Below, in pieces: positions 24,801-39,259 of a DNA stretch of 64,000 nucleotides. Every line of letters starts with the position of its first letter. Positions within the stretch are counted from its first letter, which is position 1. A program made the translations under genes and the position numbers. The notes under the pieces were generated by a model that did not search any database, had not been told where the DNA came from, and saw only the letters and a program-made list of their open reading frames with translations. This DNA comes from Zea mays (Eukaryota > Streptophyta > Magnoliopsida > Poales > Poaceae): assembly GCF_902167145.1 (NCBI RefSeq), contig NC_050100.1, positions 202,895,797 through 202,959,796 of the forward strand, read 5' to 3'.

Positions 24801-25526
24801 TCTATGGCAAGGAAACGTATGTGGGGTGAGGTGTACGAGCCTCTAGTCGATGACAAATGGCCACACAACCCCCATTTTAGTCGAAAATAGCCATGAACGA
24901 CCATTTTCAATAATACCGAAGGCTAACACCAACGGATTTTTGACCAAGAAATGGTCTCCACCAGAAATCTAAGAATGTGATCTATGGCAAGAAAACATAT
25001 GTGGGTTGAAGTGTACGAGCCTCTGGTCGATGATCAATGGCCACACAACCCCCATTTTTGTCGAAAATAGCAATGAACGACCTTTTGCAATGACACTGAA
25101 GGCTAACACCTACGGATTTTTGACCAAGAAATGGTCTCCACCATAAATCCAGGAATGTGATCTATGGCAAGGAAACATATGTGTAGTTGGGTGTATGAGC
25201 CTCTGGTCTAAGATCAATGGCCACACAACCCCCATTTTTCTCGAAAATAGACATGAATGACCATTTTCAATAATACCGAAGGCTAACACATTCGGATTTT
25301 TGCCCAAGAAATGGTCTCCACCACAAATCCAAGAATGTGATCTATGGCAAGGAAACATATGTGGGGTGAGGTGTACGAGCCTCAGGTCAATGATCAATGG
25401 CCACGCAACCCCCATTTTGTCGAAAATAGCCATGAACGACCATTTTCAATAATAGTGAAGGCTAACACGTACGAATTTTTTACCAAGACATGGTATCCAC
25501 CAAAAATCAAAGAATGTGATCTATGG
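18857..25526 (+). repeat. Knob-type 180-bp satellite array, + orientation, segment 3
   Basis: Regular monomers with mixed variants. Local structure includes a four-monomer (719-bp) duplication at about 20.85-22.27 kb, marked by CACATCCC and GTAATCCAAG, and the start of a 2652-bp duplication from about 24.1 kb. No gene or foreign insertion is visible in this stretch. Confidence 0.93.
20850..22270 (+). repeat. Four-monomer (719-bp) tandem duplication
   Basis: Features at 20850 recur at 21569 (offset 719 = 4 x 180 - 1): TTGCCACACATCCC, AATGTGTTCTATG, TCTAACGCC or GCTAACGCC, and GTAATCCAAGAATG. A reversed copy of the same group appears at about 46.2-47.2 kb. Confidence 0.75.
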
Positions 25527-28500
25527 CAAGGAAACATATGTGGGGTGAGGTGTACGAGCCTCTGGTCGATGATACATGGCCACACAACCCCCATTTTTGA
25601 TGAAAATAGCCATGAACGACCATTTTCAATAATACCGAAGGCTAAGACCTACGGATTTTTGACCAAGAAATGGTCTCCACCAGAAATCCAAGAATGTGAT
25701 TTATGGCAAGGAAACATATATGGGGTGAGGTATATGAGCATCTCGTTGATGATCAATGGCCACACAACCCCCATTTTTGTCGAAAATAGCCATGAACGAC
25801 CATTTTCAATAATACCGAAGGCTAACACCAACAGATTTTTGACCAAGAAATGGTCACCACCATAAATCCAAGAATGTGATCTATGGCAAGGAAACATATG
25901 TGTAGTGAGGTGTATGAGCCTATAGTCGAATATCACTGGCCATACAACCCCCATTTTTGTCGAAAATAGCCATAAACGACCATTTTCAATAGTACCGAAG
26001 GCTAACACATTCGGATTTTTGACCAAGAAATGGTCTCCACCAGAAATCAAAGAATGTGATCTATGGCAAGGAAACATATGTGGGGTGAGGTTTACGAGCC
26101 TCTGGTCGATGACCAATGGCCACACAATCCGCATTTTTGTCGAAAATAGACATGAATGACCATTTTCAATAATACCGAAGTCTAACACGTACGTATTTTT
26201 GACCAAGAAATGGTCTCCACCAGAAATCCAAGAATGTGATATATGGCAAGGAAACATATGTGGGGTGAGGTGTACGAGCCTCTGGTCGATGATAAATGGC
26301 CACACAACCCCCATTTTAGTCGAAAAAAGCCATGAATGACCATTTTCAATAATACCGAAGGCTAACTCCAACGGATTTTTGACAAGGAAATGGTCTCCAC
26401 CAAAAATCCAAGAATGTGATATATTGCAAGGAACCATATGTGGGGTGAGGTGTACGAGCCTCTGGTCGATGATAAATGGCCACACAACACCCATTTTGGT
26501 CGAAAATAGCCATGAACGAACATTTTCAATAATACTGAAGGCTAACACATTCGGATTTTTGACCAAGAAATGGTCGGGGTGAGGTTTACGAGCCTCTGGT
26601 CGATGATCAATGGCCACACAACCCCCATTTTTGTCGAAAATAGCCATGAACGACCATTTTCAATAATACCGAAGGCTAACACCTACGGATTTTTGACCAA
26701 GAAATGGTCTCCACCAGAAATCCAAGAATGTGATCTATGGCAAGGAAACATATGTGGGGTGAGGTGTACGAGCCTCAGGTCGATGATCAATGGCCAAACA
26801 ACCCCCATTTTTGTCGAAAATAGCCATGAACGACCATTTTCAATGACACTGAAGGCTAACACCTACAGATTTTTGACCAAGAAATGGTCACCACCATAAA
26901 TCCAAGAATGTGATCCATGGCAAGGAAACATATGTGTAGTGAGGTGTATGAGCCTATAGTCGAATATCACTGGCCACACAACCCCCATTTTTGTCGAAAA
27001 TAACCATGAACGACCATTTTCAATAGTACCGAAGGCTAACACATTCGGATTTTTGACCAACAAATGGTCTCCACCAGAAATCAAAGAATGGGATCTATGG
27101 CAAGGAAACATATGTGGGGTGAGGTTGACGAGCCTCTGGTCGATGATCAATGGCCACACAACCCCCATTTTTGTCAAAAATAGCCATGAATGACCATTTT
27201 CAATAATACCGAAGGCTAACACGTACGGATTTTTGACCAAGAAATGGTCTCCACCAGAAATCAAAGAATGTGATATATGGCAAGGAAACATATGTGGGGT
27301 GAGGTTTACGTTCCTCTGGTCAATGATCAATGGCCACACAACCCCCATTTTTGTCGAAAATACCATGAATGACCATTTTCAATAATACCGAAGGCTAACA
27401 CGTACGAATTTTTGACCAAGAAATGGTCTCCACCAGAAATCCAAGAATGTGATCTATGGCAAGGAAACGTATGTGGGGTGAGGTGTACGAGCCTCTAGTC
27501 GATGACAAATGGCCACACAACCCCCATTTTAGTCGAAAATAGCCATGAACGACCATTTTCAATAATACCGAAGGCTAACACCAACGGATTTTTGACCAAG
27601 AAATGGTCTCCATAAAAAATTTAAGAATGTGATCTATGGCAAGAAAACATATGTGGGTTGAAGTGTACGAGCCTCTGGTCGATGATCAATGGCCACACAA
27701 CCCCCATTTTTGTCGAAAATAGCAATGAACGACCATTTGCAATGACACTGAAGGCTAACACCTACGGATTTTTGACCAAGAAATGGTCTCCACCATAAAT
27801 CCAGGAATGTGATCTATGGCAAGGAAACATATGTGTAGTTGGGTGTATGAGCCTCTGGTCTAAGATCAATGGCCACACAACCCCGATTTTTCTCGAAAAT
27901 AGACATGAATGACCATTTTCAATAATACCGAAGGCTAACACATTCGGATTTTTGCCCAAGAAATGGTCTCCACCACAAATCCAAGAATGTGATCTATGGC
28001 AAGGAAACATATGTGGGGTGAGGTGTACGAGCCTCAGGTCAATGATCAATGGCCACGCAACCCCCATTTTGTCGAAAATAGCCATGAACGACCATTTTCA
28101 ATAATACTGAAGGCTAACACGTACGAATTTTTTACCAAGACATGGTCTCCACCAAAAATCAAAGAATGTGATATATGGCAAGTAAACATATGTGGGGTGA
28201 GGTGTACGAGCCTCTAGTCGATGATACATGGCCACACAACCCCCATTTTTGATGAAAATAGCCATGAACGACCATTTTCAATAATACCGAAGGCTAAGAC
28301 CTACGGATTTTTGACCAAGAAATGGTCTCCACCAGAAATCCAAGAATGTGATTTATGGCAAGGAAACATATATGGGGTGAGGTATATGAGCATCTCGTTG
28401 ATGATCAATGGCCACACAACCCCCATTTTTGTCGAAAATAGCCATGAACGACCATTTTCAATAATACCGAAGGCTAACACCAACAGATTTTTGACCAAGA

Positions 28501-28760
28501 AATGGTCACCACCATAAATCCAAGAATGTGATCTATGGCAAGGAAACATATGTGTAGTGAGGTGTATGAGCCTATAGTCGAATATCACTGGCCACACAAC
28601 CCCCATTTTGGTCGAAAATAGCCATGAACGAACATTTTCAATAGTACCGAAGGCTAACACATTCGGATTTTTGACCAAGAAATGGTCGGGGTGAGGTTTA
28701 CGAGCCTCTGGTCGATGATCAATGGCCACACAACCCCCATTTTTGTCGAAAATAGCCATG
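24079..28760 (+). repeat. 2652-bp duplication inside the satellite
   Basis: Distinctive monomers around 24.7-25.8 kb (GTTCCTCTGGTCAATG; GGCCACGCAACC; TTTTTTACCAAGACATGG; ATGAGCATCTCGTTGATG) recur at an offset of 2652 around 27.3-28.5 kb. 2652 equals 15 x 180 minus 48, because the interval includes one monomer with a 48-bp deletion. The copies differ by scattered substitutions and by whole-monomer gain or loss. Confidence 0.7.
26570..26581 (+). repeat. Monomer with a 48-bp deletion (132-bp form); representative site
   Basis: AAATGGTCGGGGTGAGG joins the middle of one landmark (AAATGGTCTCCACC) to another (TGTGGGGTGAGG), removing about 48 bp. The identical junction occurs near 26574, 28686, 29720, 33390, 35682 and 36716. 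A reversed, slightly altered form (CTCACCCGGACCATTTC) lies near 42020. One deletion event has thus spread by duplication, including across the inversion. Confidence 0.85.
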
Positions 28761-30370
28761 AACGACCATTTTCAATAATACCGAAGGCTAACACCTACGG
28801 ATTTTTGACCAAGAAATGGTCTCCACCAGAAATCCAAGAATGTGATCTATGGAAAGGAAACATATGTGGGGTGAGGTGTACGAGCCTCAGGTCGATGATC
28901 AATGGCCACACAACCCCCATTTTTGTCGAAAATAGCCATGAACGACCATTTTCAATGATACTGAAGGCTAACACCTACGGATTTTTGACCAAGAAATGGT
29001 CACCACCATAAATCCAAGAATGTGATCCATGGCAAGGAAACATATGTGTAGTGAGGTGTATGAGCCTATAGTCGAATATCACTGGCCACACAACCCCCAT
29101 TTTTGTCGAAAATAGCCATGAACGACCATTTTCAATAGTACCGAAGGCTAACACATTCGGATTTTTGACCAAGTAATGGTCTCCACCAGAAATCAAAGAA
29201 TGTGATCTATGGCAAGGAAACATATGTGGGGTGAGGTTTACGAGCCTCTGGCCAATGATCAATGGCCACACAATCCGCATTTTTGTCGAAAATAGCCATG
29301 AATGACCATTTTCAATAATAGCGAAGGCTAACATGTACGGATTTTTTACCAAGAAATGGTCTCCACCAGAAATCCAAGAATGAGATCTATGGCAAGGAAA
29401 CATATGTGGGGTGAGGTGTACGAGCCTCTGGTCGATGATAAATGGCCACACAACCCCCATTTTAGTCGAAAAAAGCCATGAGCGACCATTTTCAATAATA
29501 CCGAAGGCTAACTCCAACGGATTTTTGACAAGGAAATGGTCTCCACCAGAAATCCAAGAATGTGATCTATTGCAAGGAAACATATGTGGGGTGAGTTGTA
29601 CGAGCCTCTGGTCGATGATAAATGGCCACACAACACCCATTTTGGTCGAAAATAGCCATGAACGACCATTTTCAATAGTACTGAAGGCTAACACATTCGG
29701 ATTTTTGACCAAGAAATGGTCGGGGTGAGGTTTACGAGCCTCTAGTCGATGATCAATGGCCACACAACCCCCATTTTTGTCGAAAATAGCCATGAATGAC
29801 CATTTTCAATAATACCGAAGGCTAACACGTACGGATTTTTGACCAAGAAATGGTGTCCACCAGAAATCCAAGAATGCGATCTATGGCAAGGAAACATATG
29901 TGGGGTGAGGTGTACGAGCCTCTAGTCGATGATAAATGGCCACACAACCCCCATTTTAGTCGAAAATAGCCATGAACGACCATTTACAATAATACCGAAG
30001 GCTAACACCAACGGATTTTTGACCAAGAAATGGTCTCCACCAGAAATCCAAGAATGTGATCTATGGCAAGAAAACATATGTGGGGTGATGTGTACGAGCC
30101 TCTGGTCGATGATCAATGGCCACACAACCCCCATTTTTGTCGAAAATAGCCATGAACGACCATTTTCAATGACACTGAAGGCTAATACCTTTGGATTTTT
30201 GTCCAAGAAATGGTCTCCACCATAAATCAAAGAATGTGATCAATGGCAAGGAAACATATGTGTAGTGAGGTGTATGAGCCTCTGGTCGAAGATCAATGGC
30301 CACGCAACCCCCATTTTTGTCGAAAATAGCCATGAATGACCATTTTCAATAATACCGAAGGCTAACACAT

Positions 30371-30766
30371 CCATAGGTGTTTGCCTTCGATATTATTGAA
30401 AATGATTGTTGATGCAATTTTCGATAAAAAATGGGGTTGTGTAGCCATTGACCATCGAACAAAGGATCGTACACCTGACCCCACATATGTTTCCTTGCCA
30501 TAGGTCAAATTCTTTGATTTCTAGTGGGGACCACTTCTTGGTCGAGATCCATAGGTGTTAGCCTTCGATATTATTGAAAATGGTCGTTCTTGCAATTTTG
30601 GATAAAAATGGGGGCTGTGTGGCAATTGATTATCAACCAGAGGCTCATACACTTGACCCCACATATGTTTCCTTGCCATAGATCACATTCTTGGATTTTT
30701 GGTGGAGGCCATTTCTTGGCCAAAAATCTGTTGGTGTTAGCCTCGGTAGTATTGAAAATGGGGGTT
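30371..30766 (-). repeat. Inverted two-monomer patch within the + array (copy A)
   Basis: About 396 bp of satellite in reverse orientation (CCATAGGTGTTTGCCTTCG to ATTGAAAATGG), with the + array resuming at AGTCGATGATCAATGG (30771). Monomers in and after this patch are more divergent than usual. The same patch occurs in copy B and, flipped, in the right half. Confidence 0.88.
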
Positions 30767-30770
30767 TTTT

Positions 30771-32250
30771 AGTCGATGATCAATGGCCACACAACCCCAT
30801 TTTTGTCGAAAAAAGCATGAACGGCCATTTTCAATAATACCAAAGGCTAACACCTACGGATTTTTGACCTTGAAATGGTCTCCACCAGAAATCCAAGAAT
30901 GTGACCTATGGAAAGGAAACATATGTGGGGTGAGGTGTATGAACCTCTAGTCGATGATCAATGGACACACAACCCCTATTTTTGTTGAAAATTGCATGAA
31001 TGACCATTTTCAATAATAGTGAAGGCCAACACCTATGGATTTTTGATCAAGAAATGGTCTCTGCCAGAAATGCAAGAATGTGATCTATGGCAACGACACA
31101 TATGTGGGTTGTGGTTTCTGAGCCTCTGGTCATTGGTAAATGGCCACACAACCCCCATTTTGACGAAAATAGCATGAACGACCATTTTCAATAATAACGA
31201 GGGCTAACACCTATGGATTTTTGACAAAGAAATGGCCTCCACCAGAAATCTAAGAATGTGATCTATGGCAAGGAAACATATGTGGATTGAGGTGTACGAG
31301 CCTCTGGTCCATGATTATTGGCCACACAACGCATATTTTAGCCGAAAATTGCATCAACGACCATTTACAATAATACTGAAGGCTAACACCTACAGATTTT
31401 TGACCAATAAATGGTCTCCACCAAAAATCCAAAAATATGATCTATGGCATAGAAACATATGTGGGATGGGGTGTACGAGTCTCTAGTCGATAATCAATGG
31501 ACACACAACCCCCATTTTTGTCAAAAATAGCATGAACGGCCATTTTCAATAATACCGAAGGATAACACCTATGGATTTTTGACTAAGAAATCGTCTCCAC
31601 CAGAAATCTAAAAATGTGATCTATGGCAAGGAAAATATGTGGGGTATGGTGTACGAGCCTCTGGTCGATGATCAATGGCCACACAACCCTCATTTTGTCG
31701 AAAATAGCCAAGAACGACCATTTTCAATAATACCGAAGGCTAACGCCTACGGATTTTCGACCAAGAAATGGTCTCCACCAGAAATACAAGAATGTAATCT
31801 ATGGCAAGGAAACATATGTGGGGTGAGGGGTATGAGCCTTTGGTCAATGATAAATGGCCACACAAGCCCCATTTTGGTCAAAAATAGCATGAACGACCAT
31901 TTTCAATAATACTGAAGGCTAACACCAACGAATTTTTCACTAAGAAATGGACTCCACCAGAAATCCAAGAATGTGATCGATGGTAAGGAAACATATGTGG
32001 GGAGAGGTGTACGAGCCTCTGGTTGACGATCAAAGGCCACCCAACACCTATTTTTGTTGAAAATAGCATGAACGACCATTTTCAATAATACCGAAGGCAA
32101 ACACCTACGGATTTTTGACCAAGAACTGGTCTCCACCAGAAATCCAAGAATCTGATCTATGGCAAGGAACCATATGTGGGGTGAGGTGAACGAGCCTCTG
32201 GTCAATGATCAATGGCCATACAACCCCCATTTTTGTAGAAAATAGCCATG
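30771..32250 (+). repeat. Block of divergent monomers (copy A)
   Basis: Monomers here share unusual forms: AGCATGAACG in place of AGCCATGAACG, CAACGACACATATGTGGG, GTGGATTGAGGTG, GGAAAATATGTGGGG and others. The higher divergence suggests an older part of the array that escaped recent homogenisation. Copies lie at about 37.77-39.25 kb and, reversed, at 39.5-40.97 kb. Confidence 0.75.
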
Positions 32251-35199
32251 AACGACCATTTTCAATAATACCGAAGGCTAACACCTACAGATTTTTGACC
32301 AAGAAATGGTCTCCACCAGAAATCCAAGAATGTGATCTATGACAAGGAAACATATGTGGGGTGAGGTGTACGAGCCTCTGGTCGATGATACATGGCCACA
32401 CAACCCCCATTTTTGATGAAAATAGCCATGAACGACCATTTTCAATAATACCGAAGGCTAAGACCTACGGATTTTTGACCAAGAAATGGTCTCCACCAGA
32501 AATCCAAGAATGTGATTTATGGCAAGGAAACATATATGGGGTGAGGTATATGAGCATCTCGTTGATGATCAATGGCCACACAACCCCCATTTTTGTCGAA
32601 AATAGCCATGAACGACCATTTTCAATAATACCGAAGGCTAACACCAACAGATTTTTGACCAAGAAATGGTCACCACCATAAATCCAAGAATGTGATCTAT
32701 GGCAAGGAAACATATGTGTAGTGAGGTGTATGAGCCTATAGTCGAATATCACTGGCCATACAACCCCCATTTTTGTCGAAAATAGCCATAAACGACCATT
32801 TTCAATAGTACCGAAGGCTAACACATTCGGATTTTTGACCAAGAAATGGTCTCCACCAGAAATCAAAGAATGTGATCTATGGCAAGGAAACATATGTGGG
32901 GTGAGGTTTACGAGCCTCTGGTCGATGACCAATGGCCACACAATCCGCATTTTTGTCGAAAATAGCCATGAATGACCATTTTCAATAATACCGAAGTCTA
33001 ACACGTACGTATTTTTGACCAAGAAATGGTCTCCACCAGAAATCCAAGAATGTGATATATGGCAAGGAAACATATGTGGGGTGAGGTGTACGAGCCTCTG
33101 GTCGATGATAAATGGCCACACAACCCCCATTTTAGTCGAAAAAAGCCATGAATGACCATTTTCAATAATACCGAAGGCTAACTCCAACGGATTTTTGACA
33201 AGGAAATGGTCTCCACCAAAAATCCAAGAATGTGATATATTGCAAGGAACCATATGTGGGGTGAGGTGTACGAGCCTCTGGTCGATGATAAATGGCCACA
33301 CAACACCCATTTTGGTCGAAAATAGCCATGAACGAACATTTTCAATAATACTGAAGGCTAACACATTCGGATTTTTGACCAAGAAATGGTCGGGGTGAGG
33401 TTTACGAGCCTCTGGTCGATGATCAATGGCCACACAACCCCCATTTTTGTCGAAAATAGCCATGAACGACCATTTTCAATAATACCGAAGGCTAACACCT
33501 ACGGATTTTTGACCAAGAAATGGTCTCCACCAGAAATCCAAGAATGTGATCTATGGCAAGGAAACATATGTGGGGTGAGGTGTACGAGCCTCAGGTCGAT
33601 GATCAATGGCCAAACAACCCCCATTTTTGTCGAAAATAGCCATGAACGACCATTTTCAATGACACTGAAGGCTAACACCTACGGATTTTTGACCAAGAAA
33701 TGGTCACCACCATAAATCCAAGAATGTGATCCATGGCAAGGAAACATATGTGTAGTGAGGTGTATGAGCCTATAGTCGAATATCACTGGCCACACAACCC
33801 CCATTTTTGTCGAAAATAACCATGAACGACCATTTTCAATAGTACCGAAGGCTAACACATTCGGATTTTTGACCAACAAATGGTCTCCACCAGAAATCAA
33901 AGAATGGGATCTATGGCAAGGAAACATATGTGGGGTGAGGTTGACGAGCCTCTGGTCGATGATCAATGGCCACACAACCCCCATTTTTGTCAAAAATAGC
34001 CATGAATGACCATTTTCAATAATACCGAAGGCTAACACGTACGGATTTTTGACCAAGAAATGGTCTCCACCAGAAATCAAAGAATGTGATCTATGGCAAG
34101 GAAACATATGTGGGGTGAGGTTTACGAGCCTCTGGTCGATGATCAATGTCCACACAACCCCCATTTTTGTCGAAAATAGCCATGAACGACCATTTTCAAT
34201 AGTACCGAAGGCTAACACATTCGGATTTTTGACCAAGAAATGGTCTACACCAGAAATCAAAGAATGTGATATATGGCAAGGAAACATATGTGGGGTGAGG
34301 TTTACGTTCCTCTGGTCAATGATCAATGGCCACACAACCCCCATTTTTGTCGAAAATACCATGAATGACCATTTTCAATAATACCGAAGGCTAACACGTA
34401 CGAATTTTTGACCAAGAAATGGTCTCCACCAGAAATCCAAGAATGTGATCTATGGCAAGGAAACGTATGTGGGGTGAGGTGTACGAGCCTCTAGTCGATG
34501 ACAAATGGCCACACAACCCCCATTTTAGTCGAAAATAGCCATGAACGACCATTTTCAATAATACCGAAGGCTAACACCAACGGATTTTTGACCAAGAAAT
34601 GGTCTCCATAAAAAATTTAAGAATGTGATCTATGGCAAGAAAACATATGTGGGTTGAAGTGTACGAGCCTCTGGTCGATGATCAATGGCCACACAACCCC
34701 CATTTTTGTCGAAAATAGCAATGAACGACCATTTGCAATGACACTGAAGGCTAACACCTACGGATTTTTGACCAAGAAATGGTCTCCACCATAAATCCAG
34801 GAATGTGATCTATGGCAAGGAAACATATGTGTAGTTGGGTGTATGAGCCTCTGGTCTAAGATCAATGGCCACACAACCCCGATTTTTCTCGAAAATAGAC
34901 ATGAATGACCATTTTCAATAATACCGAAGGCTAACACATTCGGATTTTTGCCCAAGAAATGGTCTCCACCACAAATCCAAGAATGTGATCTATGGCAAGG
35001 AAACATATGTGGGGTGAGGTGTACGAGCCTCAGGTCAATGATCAATGGCCACGCAACCCCCATTTTGTCGAAAATAGCCATGAACGACCATTTTCAATAA
35101 TACTGAAGGCTAACACGTACGAATTTTTTACCAAGACATGGTCTCCACCAAAAATCAAAGAATGTGATATATGGCAAGTAAACATATGTGGGGTGAGGT

Positions 35200-38100
35200 G
35201 TACGAGCCTCTAGTCGATGATACATGGCCACACAACCCCCATTTTTGATGAAAATAGCCATGAACGACCATTTTCAATAATACCGAAGGCTAAGACCTAC
35301 GGATTTTTGACCAAGAAATGGTCTCCACCAGAAATCCAAGAATGTGATTTATGGCAAGGAAACATATATGGGGTGAGGTATATGAGCATCTCGTTGATGA
35401 TCAATGGCCACACAACCCCCATTTTTGTCGAAAATAGCCATGAACGACCATTTTCAATAATACCGAAGGCTAACACCAACAGATTTTTGACCAAGAAATG
35501 GTCACCACCATAAATCCAAGAATGTGATCTATGGCAAGGAAACATATGTGTAGTGAGGTGTATGAGCCTATAGTCGAATATCACTGGCCACACAACCCCC
35601 ATTTTGGTCGAAAATAGCCATGAACGAACATTTTCAATAGTACCGAAGGCTAACACATTCGGATTTTTGACCAAGAAATGGTCGGGGTGAGGTTTACGAG
35701 CCTCTGGTCGATGATCAATGGCCACACAACCCCCATTTTTGTCGAAAATAGCCATGAACGACCATTTTCAATAATACCGAAGGCTAACACCTACGGATTT
35801 TTGACCAAGAAATGGTCTCCACCAGAAATCCAAGAATGTGATCTATGGAAAGGAAACATATGTGGGGTGAGGTGTACGAGCCTCAGGTCGATGATCAATG
35901 GCCACACAACCCCCATTTTTGTCGAAAATAGCCATGAACGACCATTTTCAATGATACTGAAGGCTAACACCTACGGATTTTTGACCAAGAAATGGTCACC
36001 ACCATAAATCCAAGAATGTGATCCATGGCAAGGAAACATATGTGTAGTGAGGTGTATGAGCCTATAGTCGAATATCACTGGCCACACAACCCCCATTTTT
36101 GTCGAAAATAGCCATGAACGACCATTTTCAATAGTACCGAAGGCTAACACATTCGGATTTTTGACCAAGTAATGGTCTCCACCAGAAATCAAAGAATGTG
36201 ATCTATGGCAAGGAAACATATGTGGGGTGAGGTTTACGAGCCTCTGGCCAATGATCAATGGCCACACAATCCGCATTTTTGTCGAAAATAGCCATGAATG
36301 ACCATTTTCAATAATAGCGAAGGCTAACATGTACGGATTTTTTACCAAGAAATGGTCTCCACCAGAAATCCAAGAATGAGATCTATGGCAAGGAAACATA
36401 TGTGGGGTGAGGTGTACGAGCCTCTGGTCGATGATAAATGGCCACACAACCCCCATTTTAGTCGAAAAAAGCCATGAACGACCATTTTCAATAATACCGA
36501 AGGCTAACTCCAACGGATTTTTGACAAGGAAATGGTCTCCACCAGAAATCCAAGAATGTGATCTATTGCAAGGAAACATATGTGGGGTGAGTTGTACGAG
36601 CCTCTGGTCGATGATAAATGGCCACACAACACCCATTTTGGTCGAAAATAGCCATGAACGACCATTTTCAATAGTACTGAAGGCTAACACATTCGGATTT
36701 TTGACCAAGAAATGGTCGGGGTGAGGTTTACGAGCCTCTAGTCGATGATCAATGGCCACACAACCCCCATTTTTGTCGAAAATAGCCATGAATGACCATT
36801 TTCAATAATACCGAAGGCTAACACGTACGGATTTTTGACCAAGAAATGGTGTCCACCAGAAATCCAAGAATGCGATCTATGGCAAGGAAACATATGTGGG
36901 GTGAGGTGTACGAGCCTCTAGTCGATGATAAATGGCCACACAACCCCCATTTTAGTCGAAAATAGCCATGAACGACCATTTACAATAATACCGAAGGCTA
37001 ACACCAACGGATTTTTGACCAAGAAATGGTCTCCACCAGAAATCCAAGAATGTGATCTATGGCAAGAAAACATATGTGGGGTGATGTGTACGAGCCTCTG
37101 GTCGATGATCAATGGCCACACAACCCCCATTTTTGTCGAAAATAGCCATGAACGACCATTTTCAATGACACTGAAGGCTAATACCTTTGGATTTTTGTCC
37201 AAGAAATGGTCTCCACCATAAATCAAAGAATGTGATCAATGGCAAGGAAACATATGTGTAGTGAGGTGTATGAGCCTCTGGTCGAAGATCAATGGCCACG
37301 CAACCCCCATTTTTGTCGAAAATAGCCATGAATGACCATTTTCAATAATACCGAAGGCTAACACATCCATAGGTGTTTGCCTTCGATATTATTGAAAATG
37401 ATTGTTGATGCAATTTTCGATAAAAAATGGGGTTGTGTAGCCATTGACCATCGAACAAAGGATCGTACACCTGACCCCACATATGTTTCCTTGCCATAGG
37501 TCAAATTCTTTGATTTCTAGTGGGGACCACTTCTTGGTCGAGATCCATAGGTGTTAGCCTTCGATATTATTGAAAATGGTCGTTCTTGCAATTTTGGATA
37601 AAAATGGGGGCTGTGTGGCAATTGATTATCAACCAGAGGCTCATACACTTGACCCCACATATGTTTCCTTGCCATAGATCACATTCTTGGATTTTTGGTG
37701 GAGGCCATTTCTTGGCCAAAAATCTGTTGGTGTTAGCCTCTGTAGTATTGAAAATGGGGGTTTTTTAGTCGATGATCAATGGCCACACAACCCCATTTTT
37801 GTCGAAAAAAGCATGAACGGCCATTTTCAATAATACCAAAGGCTAACACCTACGGATTTTTGACCTTGAAATGGTCTCCACCAGAAATCCAAGAATGTGA
37901 CCTATGGAAAGGAAACATATGTGGGGTGAGGTGTATGAACCTCTAGTCGATGATCAATGGACACACAACCCCTATTTTTGTTGAAAATTGCATGAATGAC
38001 CATTTTCAATAATAGTGAAGGCCAACACCTATGGATTTTTGATCAAGAAATGGTCTCTGCCAGAAATGCAAGAATGTGATCTATGGCAACGACACATATG

Positions 38101-39259
38101 TGGGTTGTGGTTTCTGAGCCTCTGGTCATTGGTAAATGGCCACACAACCCCCATTTTGACGAAAATAGCATGAACGACCATTTTCAATAATAACGAGGGC
38201 TAACACCTATGGATTTTTGACAAAGAAATGGCCTCCACCAGAAATCTAAGAATGTGATCTATGGCAAGGAAACATATGTGGATTGAGGTGTACGAGCCTC
38301 TGGTCCATGATTATTGGCCACACAACGCATATTTTAGCCGAAAATTGCATCAACGACCATTTACAATAATACTGAAGGCTAACACCTACAGATTTTTGAC
38401 CAATAAATGGTCTCCACCAAAAATCCAAAAATATGATCTATGGCATAGAAACATATGTGGGATGGGGTGTACGAGTCTCTAGTCGATAATCAATGGACAC
38501 ACAACCCCCATTTTTGTCAAAAATAGCATGAACGGCCATTTTCAATAATACCGAAGGATAACACCTATGGATTTTTGACTAAGAAATCGTCTCCACCAGA
38601 AATCTAAAAATGTGATCTATGGCAAGGAAAATATGTGGGGTATGGTGTACGAGCCTCTGGTCGATGATCAATGGCCACACAACCCTCATTTTGTCGAAAA
38701 TAGCCAAGAACGACCATTTTCAATAATACCGAAGGCTAACGCCTACGGATTTTCGACCAAGAAATGGTCTCCACCAGAAATACAAGAATGTAATCTATGG
38801 CAAGGAAACATATGTGGGGTGAGGGGTATGAGCCTTTGGTCAATGATAAATGGCCACACAAGCCCCATTTTGGTCAAAAATAGCATGAACGACCATTTTC
38901 AATAATACTGAAGGCTAACACCAACGAATTTTTCACTAAGAAATGGACTCCACCAGAAATCCAAGAATGTGATCGATGGTAAGGAAACATATGTGGGGAG
39001 AGGTGTACGAGCCTCTGGTTGACGATCAAAGGCCACCCAACACCTATTTTTGTTGAAAATAGCATGAACGACCATTTTCAATAATACCGAAGGCAAACAC
39101 CTACGGATTTTTGACCAAGAACTGGTCTCCACCAGAAATCCAAGAATCTGATCTATGGCAAGGAACCATATGTGGGGTGAGGTGAACGAGCCTCTGGTCA
39201 ATGATCAATGGCCATACAACCCCCATTTTTGTAGAAAATAGCCATGAACGACCATTTTC
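35200..39259 (+). repeat. Left arm of the inverted duplication
   Basis: Position x here matches position 78739 - x on the opposite strand at many checked points: 38261/40478, 37221/41518, 36611/42128 and 36008/42731. Rare shared variants include GTGAACGAGCC and GGAACCATATG near 39170-39190. Beyond about 35.7 kb the match continues with monomer-scale indels (the right arm lacks about 312 bp). The arms differ by a few percent. Confidence 0.82.
37367..37762 (-). repeat. Inverted two-monomer patch (copy B)
   Basis: Same patch as at 30371, offset 6996, nearly identical; one visible change is CCTCTGTAGT here against CCTCGGTAGT there. Confidence 0.88.

Larger units (their letters stand above)
25527..32342 (+). 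repeat. Copy A of a ~7-kb tandem duplication of satellite
   Basis: 6816 bp. Sequence here recurs from 32343 at an offset of 6816, and after about 27.3 kb at 6996, because copy A lacks exactly one 180-bp monomer present in copy B (around 34.1-34.3 kb). By eye I found only a few substitutions between copies (for example near 26150, 26867, 29482 and 30745). The block carries regular monomers, 132-bp deleted monomers, the inverted patch at 30371 and a run of divergent monomers. Confidence 0.88.

Noticed and set aside
25649..26647. Longest open frame in the satellite (332 codons, minus strand) and about 150 similar frames
   Set aside because: They are translations of the 180-bp repeat with 60-residue periodicity, occur on both strands, and have no start context or domain.
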